A stretch of DNA of 64,000 nt from Brachybacterium avium (GTDB lineage: Bacteria; Actinomycetota; Actinomycetes; Actinomycetales; Dermabacteraceae). Below are positions 33,646 through 42,652 of this stretch, piece by piece (the stretch's first letter is position 1; the number at the start of each line of letters is the position of its first letter). Both the position numbers and the translations under genes were made by a program. The notes below the pieces were generated by a model. It made no database searches, was not told where the DNA came from, and saw nothing but the letters and a program-made list of their open reading frames with translations. The stretch lies in NCBI RefSeq assembly GCF_002216795.1, contig NZ_CP022316.1, positions 2,170,001 to 2,234,000 of the forward strand, written 5' to 3'.

Positions 33646-34128
33646 ATGACCGACGTCCCCGCCACCACCGACCTGCATGACGAGCACGGTGAGGCGCTGA
33701 TGACCTGCGACACCCAGTTCCGCCAGTTCGGCGCCCGCCACCGCTTCCGCGGCGAGATCGTCACCGTCCGCAGCCATGAGGACAACTCCCTGCTCAAGGA
33801 GATCGTCCGAGAGCCCGGTCGCGGTCGGGTGATCGTGGTGGACGCGAGCGGCTCGCTGCACTGCGCGATGCTCGGCGACCGCATGGCGGCGACTGCGCAG
33901 GAGAACGGCTGGGCAGGCCTGGTGGTCCATGGAGCGGTCCGTGACAGCGCAGCCCTGGCGGAGCTGGACCTCGGCCTCAAGGCGCTCGGCACGAACCCGC
34001 GCCGCTCCCACAAGCACGGGCTGGGCGAGCGCGACGTCCCGGTCGGCTTCGGTGGCGCCGTCTTCACTCCGGGGGCGATCCTCGTCAGCGACGAGGACGG
34101 CATCGTCGTCCTCCCGTCGGCCGGCTGA
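33646..34128 (+). CDS. RraA-like family protein
   Basis: This 160-residue protein belongs to the RraA/HMG-aldolase fold. Hallmarks are 'RGRVIVVDASGSLHCAMLGDRMAATAQENGWAGLVVHGAVRDSAAL' (residues about 60-105), where the GDR and RDS groups shape the active or binding site. RraA proteins of E. coli inhibit RNase E, but many homologues are 4-hydroxy-4-methyl-2-oxoglutarate aldolases; the sequence alone does not decide. AAGGAAC precedes ATG 33646. A 26-bp tandem duplication covers its stop codon. Confidence 0.87.
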   Translation: MTDVPATTDLHDEHGEALMTCDTQFRQFGARHRFRGEIVTVRSHEDNSLLKEIVREPGRGRVIVVDASGSLHCAMLGDRMAATAQENGWAGLVVHGAVRDSAALAELDLGLKALGTNPRRSHKHGLGERDVPVGFGGAVFTPGAILVSDEDGIVVLPSAG

Positions 34129-34163
34129 ACCACCGACTCGCGTCGGCCGGCTGAACCACCGAC
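34116..34163. repeat. 26-bp tandem duplication spanning the rraA-like stop codon
   Basis: The 22-base string from 34116 to 34137 recurs identically at 34142-34163, an offset of 26. The first copy contains the TGA stop (34126-34128) of the RraA-like gene; the second lies just beyond it. Confidence 0.85.
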
Positions 34164-34187
34164 CGGCCGAGCTCCGAGGGAAGCGGA

Positions 34188-34224
34188 ACGGGCCGATGCC
34201 CGCAGCTGCGGGGCGTCGGCCCGT
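34188..34224. terminator. hairpin between convergent rraA-like and BASS genes
   Basis: ACGGGCCGA and TCGGCCCGT at the outside, with GCCC/GGGC and GCAGCTGC inside, form a long stem with one mismatched pair. It should work in both directions for the two converging genes. Confidence 0.6.
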
Positions 34225-34244
34225 CCTCGGAGCGCGGAGCCGGC

Positions 34245-35270
34245 TCAGGCGGCGTCGCTCCGGTGCTTCTCGGCGCTGCGACGGTAGTACGTCGCCAGCA
34301 TGGCGCCGGAGAGGTTGTGCCAGATCGAGAAGATCGCCGCAGGCAGGGCGGCAGCGGGGGCGAAGGCGCTCGCGGCGAGGGTCGCGGCCAGGCCCGAGTT
34401 CTGCATCCCGACCTCGATCGAGGTGGTGCGGGCGGCGCGCTCACCCTGGCGCAGCAGGCGGGCGGCCCAGTAGCCGAGCAGATAGCCCAGACCGTTGTGG
34501 AGCACCACGGCCAGCAGCACGATCGCTCCGGCGGAGACGATCGCCTCGGTGGAGCCGCTGACCACGGCGACGATCACCAGCGAGATGCCGGCGACGCTGA
34601 CCCACGGCAGCGCCGGCAGCACCTTGTCGACGAGCCTGCTCAGCAGCAGCCGCACCACGAGACCGCCGACGACCGGGATGAGCACCATCTTCACGATCGA
34701 CATCGCCATGGCGCCCGCATCCACCGGCAGATAGGAGCCGGCCAGCCACAGCGTCAGCAGCGGCGTCAGCAGCGGGGCGAGCAGGGTGGAGATCGACGTC
34801 ATCGTCACCGACAGGGCGGTATCCGCCTTGGAGAGGTAGGCGATGACGTTGGAGCTGGTGCCGCCCGGGGCGCTGCCCACCAGGATGACGCCGACGGCGA
34901 GCTCCGGCGGGAGCTGCAGCAGCAGGGCGATGCCGAGGCCGAGCAGCGGCATGAGCAGGTACTGGGCGACGATGCCGATCAGCACCGGCAGCGGGCGCCG
35001 GACGACCAGGGCGAAGTCCGGGATCGTGAGGGTCAGGCCCATCGCGAACATGATGATGCCGAGGAAGATCGCCGTGAACGGGGCGAGGGCCTGGCCCGCG
35101 GAGGGGACGAAGAAGGCGAAGACGGCCGCGGCGAGGATCAGGACCGGGAAGACGGTCACCGCGATACGGGCCGAACGATCCTCCGGGGACCGGGAGGGGG
35201 ACGACGTGCCGGGGGCGACAGCGGGGTCCTTCGTCGTGGGGGACGGGGATGAAGGAGTCATGCGCCGCAT
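34245..35270 (-). CDS. bile acid:sodium symporter (BASS) family transporter
   Basis: This 341-residue membrane protein has nine or ten predicted segments after a 35-residue hydrophilic tail. Family markers: 'GIIMFAMGLTLTIPDF', 'ILVGSAPGGTSSNVIAYLSKADTALSV' and 'TSIEVGMQNSGLAATLA'. Bacterial BASS proteins move organic anions such as pantoate, pyruvate or 2-oxo acids with sodium; the ligand here is unknown. ATG at 35270 or 35261 are both possible. It sits beside the RraA-like gene, which might act on a keto-acid, but they are on opposite strands. Confidence 0.88.
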   Translation of the reverse strand: MRRMTPSSPSPTTKDPAVAPGTSSPSRSPEDRSARIAVTVFPVLILAAAVFAFFVPSAGQALAPFTAIFLGIIMFAMGLTLTIPDFALVVRRPLPVLIGIVAQYLLMPLLGLGIALLLQLPPELAVGVILVGSAPGGTSSNVIAYLSKADTALSVTMTSISTLLAPLLTPLLTLWLAGSYLPVDAGAMAMSIVKMVLIPVVGGLVVRLLLSRLVDKVLPALPWVSVAGISLVIVAVVSGSTEAIVSAGAIVLLAVVLHNGLGYLLGYWAARLLRQGERAARTTSIEVGMQNSGLAATLAASAFAPAAALPAAIFSIWHNLSGAMLATYYRRSAEKHRSDAA

Positions 35271-35360
35271 CGTACTGCGCTATGAGACGACATCCCATCA
35301 TGTGGACCACTTGTTGCCGTGTGATCCGAGACTCGGCAGCTCCGGGCTCCGCCGAGGCGC

Positions 35361-36862
35361 TCAGCCGCGCTGCCGTGCGGGGACGGGCCAGGCGTGGACC
35401 GGCGCGCCCGAGTCCACCGCACAGCGGTAGAGCCGGGTCATCTCCGCCAGCGCCTCGGGGCGGCTCGCACCGCGCACCTCGAGCGAGGTGACGGTGTCGA
35501 TCTGCCAGCGGGCACCGTTGCGACCGGTGCGGGCGCGCTCGGAGAGGATCCCGCTGTAGTGCTCGACCACGACGGCGTCCGCCCCGAGGCTCCGCAGCCC
35601 GTCCATGGCCTGCGGGATCAGCTGCTCGAGCAGCAGGTCCGCGACCCGCACCCGGCCCACCCGGGGCCAGCGCACCCGAGCCTCCAGGCCCCAGCGGGCG
35701 CACTGCTGGAAGGCCTCTGCGGCCTGCTCGAAGCTCATCCGCGACCACAGCGGGCGTCGCTCATGGACCAGCGCATGGAGGATCCCGTAGAAGAAGGCGG
35801 CATTGGCGGCCATGTCCGCGGGGGTCGGGCCCGCCGGCAGCAGGCGGTTCTCCAGTCGCAGGTGCGGGACATCGACGCCGGGATCGTAGATCGGTCGGTT
35901 CCAGCGCCACACGGTGCCGTTGTGGAGCATCAGCTCGTGCAGGCGGGGGAGGAGCCCTCGGTCAGCAGCGGTTCCTCCGCCATCTCCCGCAGCTCAGGGA
36001 TCAGTGCCGGGAACAGGCGCACGTTCTCCTCGAAGAGGTCGAACATCGAGGTGATCCAGCGCTCGCCGAACCACACCCGGGGGCGCACGCCCTGGGCCTC
36101 GTACTCCGGGGGCCGGGTGTCCAGCGCCTGCACGAAGGTGGGGATGCGGGTCTCGTGCCACAGCCGCTTGCCCAGCAGGAACGGCGAGTTCGCGGCCAGC
36201 GCCACCTGGGGCCCGGCGATCGCCTGGGCGGCGTTCCAGGCATCGGCGAACTGCTCGGGCGGGACCTGCAGATGCAGCTGCATCGAGGTGCAGGCGGATT
36301 CCGGTGCGATGGAGTCGAAGGTGACGTCCAGGCCGCGCCCCTTCCCCTCGCCCTCGATCCGCAGCGCGATCTCCTCCCCGCGCGCTTCCAGGACAGTGCG
36401 CTCGAGGGCCTCGTACCGGGCGCCGGGAGCGCGCCACTCGTCGGTGGCGAAGAGCTCCTCGGTGATCGTGGGCAGATGGCCGACGGGGATGACCCGCGCG
36501 CCCCGGGCCTGAGCGGCGACGTCGGCGCGGTCGATCTTCTCTGCCAGCTCCTGCTCGAGCTCCCGCAGGCCGCTGCCCTCGGGGTGGGTGACCGGCAGGT
36601 TCGCCTCGAGGTTGAAGCGACCGATCTCGTGGACATAGGCCTCGTCGTCCAGGTCCTCGAGCACCAGGTCGGAGATCAGCGCCGGAGCCATCGTGTCCGT
36701 GCGGGCGAGGTTCATCTCGAGCTCGACGCCCACGGTCCCCTCGTCCACGAACTCGGCCGTGTCCAGGAAGGACTCGAAGAGGTCGAGGTTGCGACGCAGC
36801 TCCCGGCGGTAGCGCGTGCGCTGGGAGCGGGTGTACTCGGTGCTGCCGATCTCGCGTCCCAT
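35361..36862 (-). pseudogene. glutamate-cysteine ligase-like (GCS2 family), split by a single-base deletion
   Basis: Two frames together give a GCS2-type ATP-dependent ligase of about 500 residues. The first (36862-35930) contains 'VGVELEMNLARTD', 'RFNLEANLPVTHP' and 'CTSMQLHLQVPPEQFADAWN', matching glutamate/gamma-glutamyl ligases. It stops after 'EEPLLTEGSSP'. The second frame continues 'RLHELMLHNGTVWRWNRPIYDP', normally contiguous, and ends at 35361. One extra base in the G5 run at 35945-35949 restores the frame. Actinobacteria use mycothiol rather than glutathione, so the product of this ligase is uncertain. Confidence 0.82.
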
Positions 36863-37068
36863 GGGGACCTCCGGGGCTGGCGGGGCGGGGAACGCTCATC
36901 CAAGCACGCCGAGCGCGCCGACGGGCAGCGGGGGCCGCTGACCGGACTGCACGGCGCTGCGGGCGGCGGCCGACGCACCGATCCCGGCCTGCCCACGGCG
37001 GAGAGATTGCCGCGATGACTGCTCCAGAATACTGTGGAGGAACCACCCGGTCGGCGAAGGAGCCTGCG

Positions 37069-38277
37069 ATGACGAATCTGGAAGCCCATTACGACCACGT
37101 GATCATCGGTGGCGGTATGGCCGCCGATTCCGCCGCCCGAGCGATCCGCACCGCGTCTCCGGAAGCCACCATCGCGATCCTCTCGGCCGATCCGCACAGC
37201 CCGGTCTACCGGCCCGCTCTGTCCAAGGACCTCTGGACCGGGGAGGACGCGGACCCCGCCAGTCAGGAGCTGCACACCGCGGAGGAGACCGGCGCGTCGC
37301 TGTTCACCTCGACCCTGGTCACCGAGCTGTGGCCCAACTCGCACCGCGTGGGCACCGCGCGCGGGCAGTCCATCCACTACGGGAAGGCACTGCTGGCCAC
37401 GGGGTCCTCCGCCCGTCACTTCCCGGGCGTCGAGGACGACCGGGTCGTCTGCCTGCGGACCGTCGGCGACTACCGCCACCTGCGCGGGCTCGCGCAGGAC
37501 GGCGCCCGGATGGTGGTGGTCGGCGGCGGCTACATCGGCTCCGAGGTCGCCGCCGCACTGACCCGCACCGGTGCCCAGGTGACGCTGGCCCATGCCGGCC
37601 GCCACCTGCTCGAGCATCTCTTCCCCGCCTCGATCACCGGCCATCTCGAGCAGACCTTCGCCGAGCACAGCGTCACTCTGGTGCCGGGGTTCCGGCTGAT
37701 GGGCATCGATACCGAGGATGAGCTGGTGCTCCACTCCGGGCAGGCGGAGTCCCTGCATGCCGACGTCGCCGTGCTCGGCCTCGGCGCCGTGCTGAACACG
37801 AACCTGGCCGAGCACGGGGGCCTGGACCTCGACAGCGGCGCCGTGGTCGTGGACCCCTACCTGCGCACGAGCGCGCGGGATGTGTACGCGGCCGGGGACA
37901 TCGCCCTGTTCGACGACCCGCTGCTGGGCCTGCGCCATGTCGAGCACGTCGACCACGCCCAGGCCTCCGGCACCGCGGCCGGGAAGAACATGGCCGGCGC
38001 CGAAGAGGCGTACGACTACACGCCGCTGTTCTTCTCCGACCTCTTCGACGACGGGTACGAGGCCGTGGGCCGCCTGGACGCCTCGCTGGAGATGCGCGAG
38101 GTGTGGAACCAGGACCGCACCGCCGCCGTCGTCCACTATCTCGAGGACGGGAAGGTCGAGGGCGTGCTGCTGTGGAACACCTGGGACTCGGTGGACCGCG
38201 CGCGGGAGGTCATCGCCGCCTCCCAGAACGATCAGCTCGCCCCCGAGGAGCTGGACGGGCAGATCACCCCGGGCTGA
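37069..38277 (+). CDS. FAD-dependent NAD(P)-disulfide-type oxidoreductase
   Basis: This 402-residue flavoprotein resembles ferredoxin reductases such as rhodocoxin reductase. The N-terminal FAD motif is at residues 13-18 (GGGMAA), the NAD(P) motif is VVVGGGYIGSEVA near residue 150, and the second FAD motif is 'DVYAAGDIA'. There is no CxxxxC redox disulfide at the FAD site ('RPALSKDLW' occupies that region), which separates it from dihydrolipoamide dehydrogenases. No ferredoxin or P450 gene is adjacent. GAAGGAG lies before ATG 37069; a longer frame from 37015 has a poorer start. Confidence 0.88.
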   Translation: MTNLEAHYDHVIIGGGMAADSAARAIRTASPEATIAILSADPHSPVYRPALSKDLWTGEDADPASQELHTAEETGASLFTSTLVTELWPNSHRVGTARGQSIHYGKALLATGSSARHFPGVEDDRVVCLRTVGDYRHLRGLAQDGARMVVVGGGYIGSEVAAALTRTGAQVTLAHAGRHLLEHLFPASITGHLEQTFAEHSVTLVPGFRLMGIDTEDELVLHSGQAESLHADVAVLGLGAVLNTNLAEHGGLDLDSGAVVVDPYLRTSARDVYAAGDIALFDDPLLGLRHVEHVDHAQASGTAAGKNMAGAEEAYDYTPLFFSDLFDDGYEAVGRLDASLEMREVWNQDRTAAVVHYLEDGKVEGVLLWNTWDSVDRAREVIAASQNDQLAPEELDGQITPG

Positions 38278-38367
38278 GTGTGCGGCCCCGTCCCGGGCGG
38301 GCAGCTGCCGGGCGGGCGGCGTGGCCCCGGCCCGGGCAGGCGCCGCAGCCCGTGACAGACTGGGCCC

Positions 38368-39162
38368 GTGAGCACGCCGATGAACAACTCCCTGCCCTGG
38401 CCCACCGAGGCCCAGGTGCTGCCGCTGGCCTCCGTGCGACCGGTCCTGGACCGTCTCGCCTCGCTGGTGAACACCCACGAGGAGGACGCCGCGCTGATCC
38501 CCGGCCTCGCCGTCACCGAGGAGGAGGTGGCGGCCGATCCGCCGCCCGCCCTCGAGCAGATCGGCGACGAGCTCGGTGGCATCGAGGTGCGGGGGCTGAC
38601 CATGCTGACGCTCCAGATCGAGGACCGCACCGATGTCGGGCCGTACACCCTGCTCGGTGCCGCCACCAGCTTCTACCCGCTGTACGAGACGCCCGAGGCG
38701 GCAGTGGTGCTGGCATTGGACGAGGACGGCGCCCCCGGGGCCGTGTACGGCATCGGCGAGGACCTCGCCCTGCAGCTGGCCGCCGACGACCTCGCCGCCT
38801 ACCTCGAGCGGTTCGCGGACGCCCTGGAGGCCACCCTGGATGCGCTCGCGGCCCGGGGGCCGGCCGCCGAGGACTCCGAGAGCGCACGCACCGATGCGGC
38901 GGAGCAGCTGATGGATGAGCATCTCTTCGCCGCGCTCCTGGGCATGACCGATTCCGCCCCGGCCCTCGAGGTGCCGCTGCAGGACCCTGCCGTCGCCGGC
39001 ATCGACGGTCTGCCCGCCGGGACGCTCGCCGTCGCCGATCTGCGCACAGCACCCGCCGGTGCTCGGGTGGACCTGATGGAGATCGAGGTGCCCGGCGACC
39101 CGCTCGAGACGCATATCGCCTGGAGCGAGCGCGGCCGCGTCATCGCCGTGCTCGGCGGCTGA
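38368..39162 (+). CDS. hypothetical protein, 264 aa, SUKH-like features
   Basis: I do not recognise this with certainty. It starts at GTG 38368 and is acidic and soluble. The centre ('GPYTLLGAATSFYPLYETPEAAVVLALDEDGAPGAVYGIGEDLALQLAADDLAAYLERF', about residues 90-150) reads like SMI1/KNR4 (SUKH) folds, in which a strand-rich core is followed by 'LAxSFxxFLxxL'. SUKH proteins include toxin immunity proteins, but no toxin is adjacent. The last third is a separate alpha/beta-looking segment. An 8-bp hairpin follows. Confidence 0.55.
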   Translation: MSTPMNNSLPWPTEAQVLPLASVRPVLDRLASLVNTHEEDAALIPGLAVTEEEVAADPPPALEQIGDELGGIEVRGLTMLTLQIEDRTDVGPYTLLGAATSFYPLYETPEAAVVLALDEDGAPGAVYGIGEDLALQLAADDLAAYLERFADALEATLDALAARGPAAEDSESARTDAAEQLMDEHLFAALLGMTDSAPALEVPLQDPAVAGIDGLPAGTLAVADLRTAPAGARVDLMEIEVPGDPLETHIAWSERGRVIAVLGG

Positions 39163-39168
39163 CCGCCG

Positions 39169-39190
39169 CCCCGTCGTGGAACCGACGGGG
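39169..39190 (+). terminator. short hairpin after the 264-aa gene
   Basis: CCCCGTCG (39169-39176) pairs with CGACGGGG (39183-39190) around a 6-base loop, seven bases after the stop. Confidence 0.55.
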
Positions 39191-39254
39191 TGACGGGTCT
39201 ACCCTGGTCGGACCGCCTCCCAACCCGTGAGGCCCCACGATCAGGAGCCGTGAC

Positions 39255-40151
39255 ATGACCACGACCAGCCCCGCAGCCCCCGCTCCGGTCCTCCTCCTCG
39301 TCCCCGGTGCCACCGGCGCCCCGGCCGACGGCGGCGCCCCGTTCCACCTGGCCGACGCGACCGTCCCGCAGCTGTCGGTCACCGATCTGGTCGCCACCCG
39401 CGGCGACGGCGTCTTCGAGACCATCGGGGCCTTCGACGGGGAGCCCGTCAACGTCGGCCCCCATCTGGCGCGGCTCTCCCGCAGCGCCGCCCAGATCGAG
39501 CTGCCCGCGCCCGACCAGGCGGTCCTCGCCGAGGCCGTCGACGCCGCGATCGCAGCCCACCAGCCGGTCGCCGAGCTCAGCGTGCGCGTCATGCTCACCC
39601 GCGGCATCGAGGGCTCCGGCGTCCCCACCTGCTGGATCCACGCCCGGGTCTCTGATGACTGGAGCCCGTTCCGGGCCGGCATGCGCGTCGCGGTGCTCGA
39701 TCGCGGCCTGTCCACCACCGTCACCGGGACCAGCCCCTGGCTGCTGCCCGGAGCGAAGACCCTCAGCTACGCGGTGAACATGGCAGCCGTGCGCGAGGCG
39801 AAGCGGCGCGGCGCCGCCGACGTGCTGTTCCTGTCGAGCGACGGCTTCGTGCTCGAGGGGCCGACGTCCACCCTGCTGGTGCGCCGCGGCGAAGAGTTCC
39901 TCACCACCCCGGTCAGCGCCGGGGTGCTGCCCGGCACCAGTGTGAAGAGCCTGTTCACGTGGCTGCAGCAGGACGGCGTCACGGCGCGGGACGAGCTGAT
40001 GACGGCGGCGGACGTGGCCGGCTCCGACGGCGCCTGGCTGCTCTCCTCGACCCGGCTCGCCGCACCGATCACCCATCTCGACGAGGCGGAGCTGCCGGTG
40101 GACCCCGAGCTCACCGCCCGCTTCCAGACGGTCCTCAAGGGCCAGGCCTGA
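39255..40151 (+). CDS. aminotransferase class IV (aminodeoxychorismate lyase-like)
   Basis: This 298-residue PLP enzyme belongs to fold type IV with PabC and branched-chain aminotransferases. The PLP-lysine is K168 in PGAKTLSY. Conserved surroundings are 'VTDLVATRGDGVFETIGAFDG' near residues 42-62 and 'FLSSDGFVLEGPTSTLLV', which fit 4-amino-4-deoxychorismate lyase, the last step of p-aminobenzoate synthesis. Branched-chain or D-amino acid transaminase remain possible. No pabAB genes are near. Confidence 0.85.
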   Translation: MTTTSPAAPAPVLLLVPGATGAPADGGAPFHLADATVPQLSVTDLVATRGDGVFETIGAFDGEPVNVGPHLARLSRSAAQIELPAPDQAVLAEAVDAAIAAHQPVAELSVRVMLTRGIEGSGVPTCWIHARVSDDWSPFRAGMRVAVLDRGLSTTVTGTSPWLLPGAKTLSYAVNMAAVREAKRRGAADVLFLSSDGFVLEGPTSTLLVRRGEEFLTTPVSAGVLPGTSVKSLFTWLQQDGVTARDELMTAADVAGSDGAWLLSSTRLAAPITHLDEAELPVDPELTARFQTVLKGQA

Positions 40152-40255
40152 GCTGCCGGGCGCAGGGTGCAGCACCCGCGAGCTGCTGAGCTTGAGCTGC
40201 CGGGCGCGCAGGCTGCGGGGCCCGAGCTGCGTCGGTGTGGTCATCGCTCCTCGAG

Positions 40256-40302
40256 CTGCCTCAGCTGTCGCCACGCCCCCTGCTCAGCGACAGCTGAGGC
40301 AG
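40256..40302. terminator. bidirectional hairpin with 16-bp stem
   Basis: CTGCCTCAGCTGTCGC (40256-40271) pairs perfectly with GCGACAGCTGAGGCAG (40287-40302), loop 15 bases, between two convergent genes. Just before it, a GAGCTGCCGGGCGC string occurs twice (near 40151 and 40194). Confidence 0.8.
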
Positions 40303-40336
40303 GGTGCTCAGGTGCTCGGGTGCTCGTTGGGCGCAG

Positions 40337-41293
40337 TCAGGCGCGCGCGAGGATCTCCCGGGCGAGGTCGACATCGAGCACCACGGTGTCGATCGCGCCG
40401 CTGCGCAGCACCCCGAGCACGCCCGGCGCCTTCTCCGCTCCGGCCGCGACCCCCACCACCTCCGGGATCCGCAGCAGCTCCGAGAAGGTCACGGCCAGCA
40501 CCCGCTGATCCGTCGGTGCACCCAGCGGTATCCCGTGGGCGTCGATGAAGCGCCCGCACACATCCCCCACCGGATGCTGCGCGGCGAACGCGGCGCGCTC
40601 GGAGGCGTCCAGCCCCATCAGCTCGAGCACATGCGGTGAGGAGTGCACTCCCAGCGAGCCGATGCCCACCAGCGCCAGCTCCACGCGAGCCGCCGCGGCC
40701 AGCACCTCCCTGATGCTCGACTCGCCGCGCAGCGTCGCCGCTGCCGTGGACGATTCCAGCACCGCCGGTGCGTAGAGCGTGCGCGGCGTCGCCCCCAGGC
40801 GGGAGCCGAGGACCCGCAGCACGGACTCGCCCGAGTCGAACTGGTCCAGCGCGCTGTGCCCGCCCACCAGCGGCAGCACCGCGGGCGTCGGTCGGGGGCG
40901 CAGCGTCTCCAGCTGTGCGACGACGCTCTGGACCGTCTCCCCCCAGGAGACCCCGATGCTGCGCACCGAGGCGACCCGCCGGCTGAGCACCGCCGCTCCC
41001 GCACGGGCCACCGACTCCATCGCCGTCGTGCGCGGAGCGGAGACCACGTGCGCCTCGCGCAGGGTGAAGGCGGTGCGCAGGGCGGCCTCGAGCGCCTCGT
41101 CGCGCTGCGGGGGCCCGTCGGGGTCATGGATCGTGACCTCCACGATGCCCCGCTCCCGGGCCTGGGCGAGGATCCTGGAGACGTTCGAGCGGGAGAGTGC
41201 CAGCTCCTGCGCCACCTCCGTCTGCGAGCGGCCCCGTTCGTAGTACAGGCGCGCCGCACGCACGACGAGGGCGGTGTCACGAGGGGCGGGCAT
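40337..41293 (-). CDS. SorC-family sugar-binding transcriptional regulator
   Basis: This 318-residue protein has an N-terminal helix-turn-helix at about residues 22-45 ('RSQTEVAQELALSRSNVSRI') and a C-terminal SorC/DeoR sugar-binding domain ('VRSIGVSWGETVQSVVAQL', 'LVGIGSLGVHSS'). Such regulators bind phosphorylated sugars. The start at ATG 41293 has GGAGC upstream; the longer open frame is not credible. It is divergent from the EIIA-Nudix-AKR-EIIA cluster with 118 bp between, so it is the obvious candidate to control that cluster, and itself. Confidence 0.9.
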   Translation of the reverse strand: MPAPRDTALVVRAARLYYERGRSQTEVAQELALSRSNVSRILAQARERGIVEVTIHDPDGPPQRDEALEAALRTAFTLREAHVVSAPRTTAMESVARAGAAVLSRRVASVRSIGVSWGETVQSVVAQLETLRPRPTPAVLPLVGGHSALDQFDSGESVLRVLGSRLGATPRTLYAPAVLESSTAAATLRGESSIREVLAAAARVELALVGIGSLGVHSSPHVLELMGLDASERAAFAAQHPVGDVCGRFIDAHGIPLGAPTDQRVLAVTFSELLRIPEVVGVAAGAEKAPGVLGVLRSGAIDTVVLDVDLAREILARA

Positions 41294-41411
41294 GGGTGCT
41301 CCTGGGCAGGTTCCTGCCGGTCGCGAGACGATGACCGGATGAATCCGCCCAGCGTACGCAGGCGAGCGGTGAGAGGTGCCAGAATCAGGGGTGACCGACC
41401 CGGGAGGAACC

Positions 41412-42092
41412 ATGAGCACAGAACCGCGACCCTCCGCCGACGAGCCCCGCGCGCCCCTGGCGCTGACGGTGGTCCTCGCGCACCTGGACGTCTCCGATGC
41501 CGAGGACGTGCTGCGCTCCCTCGCCGGCAGGCTGCTCGACGCCGGCGCTGTCACCGTCGACTTCCCCGAGGCGCTGCAGGCGCGCGAGCGGACCTACCCC
41601 ACCGGCCTGCCCACCCCGATCCCCACCGCGATCCCGCATGCGGATCCGCAGCACGTGGTGGTCCCGGGACTGGTCCTCGCGACCCTCGCTCGCCCCGTCC
41701 CCTTCGGAGAGATGGGAGCGAAGGGGAGCACGGTCCAGACGCGCCTGGTGGCGATGCCGCTGCTGACCGACGCCAGGGAGCACCTCGCCGCACTGCAGCG
41801 CCTGATGGGTCTGCTGCGGGACGAGGCCGCCGTCGCGGAGCTGCTGCAGGCAGAGGGGGACGATGAGCTGCGGGAGCTCGCCGCTGTGCTCCTCGCCGAG
41901 GCGCTGCCGGCCCCCGAGCGGGATGGGGCCGGCAGCAGCGACCCGGGAGGCAGCGGCACTGAGCGCGCTGCCACCGACACCGCGACCTCCGACCCCGACG
42001 TCGTCGGCTGCGGGGCCGCCGATCCCGGCGCCGCTGATCCCGGCGCCGCCGACGGTGAAGAGCCCGACGACGACCCGGGAGCCGAGGCGTGA
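41412..42092 (+). CDS. stand-alone PTS EIIA (fructose/mannitol type 2) domain protein
   Basis: This 226-residue protein has an EIIA fold over residues 14-160 with the phosphorylatable histidine H76 in the motif PTAIPHAD. A low-complexity acidic tail follows, with GAADPGAADPGAAD repeats and many Asp/Glu. There is no EIIB or EIIC gene in the window, so it probably regulates or serves a distant permease. GGGAGG precedes ATG 41412. The stop overlaps the GTG of the Nudix gene by four bases (GTGA). Confidence 0.87.
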   Translation: MSTEPRPSADEPRAPLALTVVLAHLDVSDAEDVLRSLAGRLLDAGAVTVDFPEALQARERTYPTGLPTPIPTAIPHADPQHVVVPGLVLATLARPVPFGEMGAKGSTVQTRLVAMPLLTDAREHLAALQRLMGLLRDEAAVAELLQAEGDDELRELAAVLLAEALPAPERDGAGSSDPGGSGTERAATDTATSDPDVVGCGAADPGAADPGAADGEEPDDDPGAEA

Positions 42093-42556
42093 AGGGCCCG
42101 CGCGTGGCCGTGAAGGCCCTCATCATCCGCAACCGGCAGGTGCTCATGAACCGGTACGTCCACCCCACCGGCCGAGAGCTGTTCGAGTTGCCCGGCGGCG
42201 GCCAGGAGCACGGCGAGGACCAGCCTGCCGCCCTGATCCGCGAGTGCCGGGAGGAGATCGGTGCGCAGGTCGAGGTCCACCAGGTGGCATGCCTGTTCGA
42301 GTTCATGACCGAGCGGAGCGTCCGCGATGACTCCTCGATCGCACCCTTCCACCAGGTCAACGTGGCGTACTGGTGCGGTCTGGCCGAGGGGGAGGAGCCG
42401 GGGGAGGGCATCGATCCCGACCGCCGGCAGGCCGGCACGGCGTGGTTGCCGCTGGGCCGGCTCGCTGAGTACGACATCCAGCCGCCGGCGCTCGCGCGCT
42501 GGCTCGAGTCCGATCCCAGCGACCGCCCGCTCTCCCTCGGCGTGAGCCGGGGATGA
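42089..42556 (+). CDS. Nudix hydrolase
   Basis: This 155-residue protein has a complete Nudix box: G37-x5-E43-x7-R51-E52-x2-E55-E56-x-G58. It should hydrolyse a nucleoside-diphosphate-linked compound using magnesium. 'ALIIRNRQVLMNRY' and 'ELPGGGQEHGE' match the ADP-ribose/8-oxo-type Nudix domains, but the substrate is not predictable. Start GTG 42089 overlaps the EIIA stop. Its position between two EIIA genes is unusual. Confidence 0.9.
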   Translation: MKGPRVAVKALIIRNRQVLMNRYVHPTGRELFELPGGGQEHGEDQPAALIRECREEIGAQVEVHQVACLFEFMTERSVRDDSSIAPFHQVNVAYWCGLAEGEEPGEGIDPDRRQAGTAWLPLGRLAEYDIQPPALARWLESDPSDRPLSLGVSRG

Positions 42557-42652
42557 GGCGGCAGCGGGTCGGTGCCGAGCCGCTGGCGAGCCGATAGATT
42601 GGCGGGACCGCCCCTCGCGGCGGCCCACCGCGACCCGAGAGCCAGGAGCACC

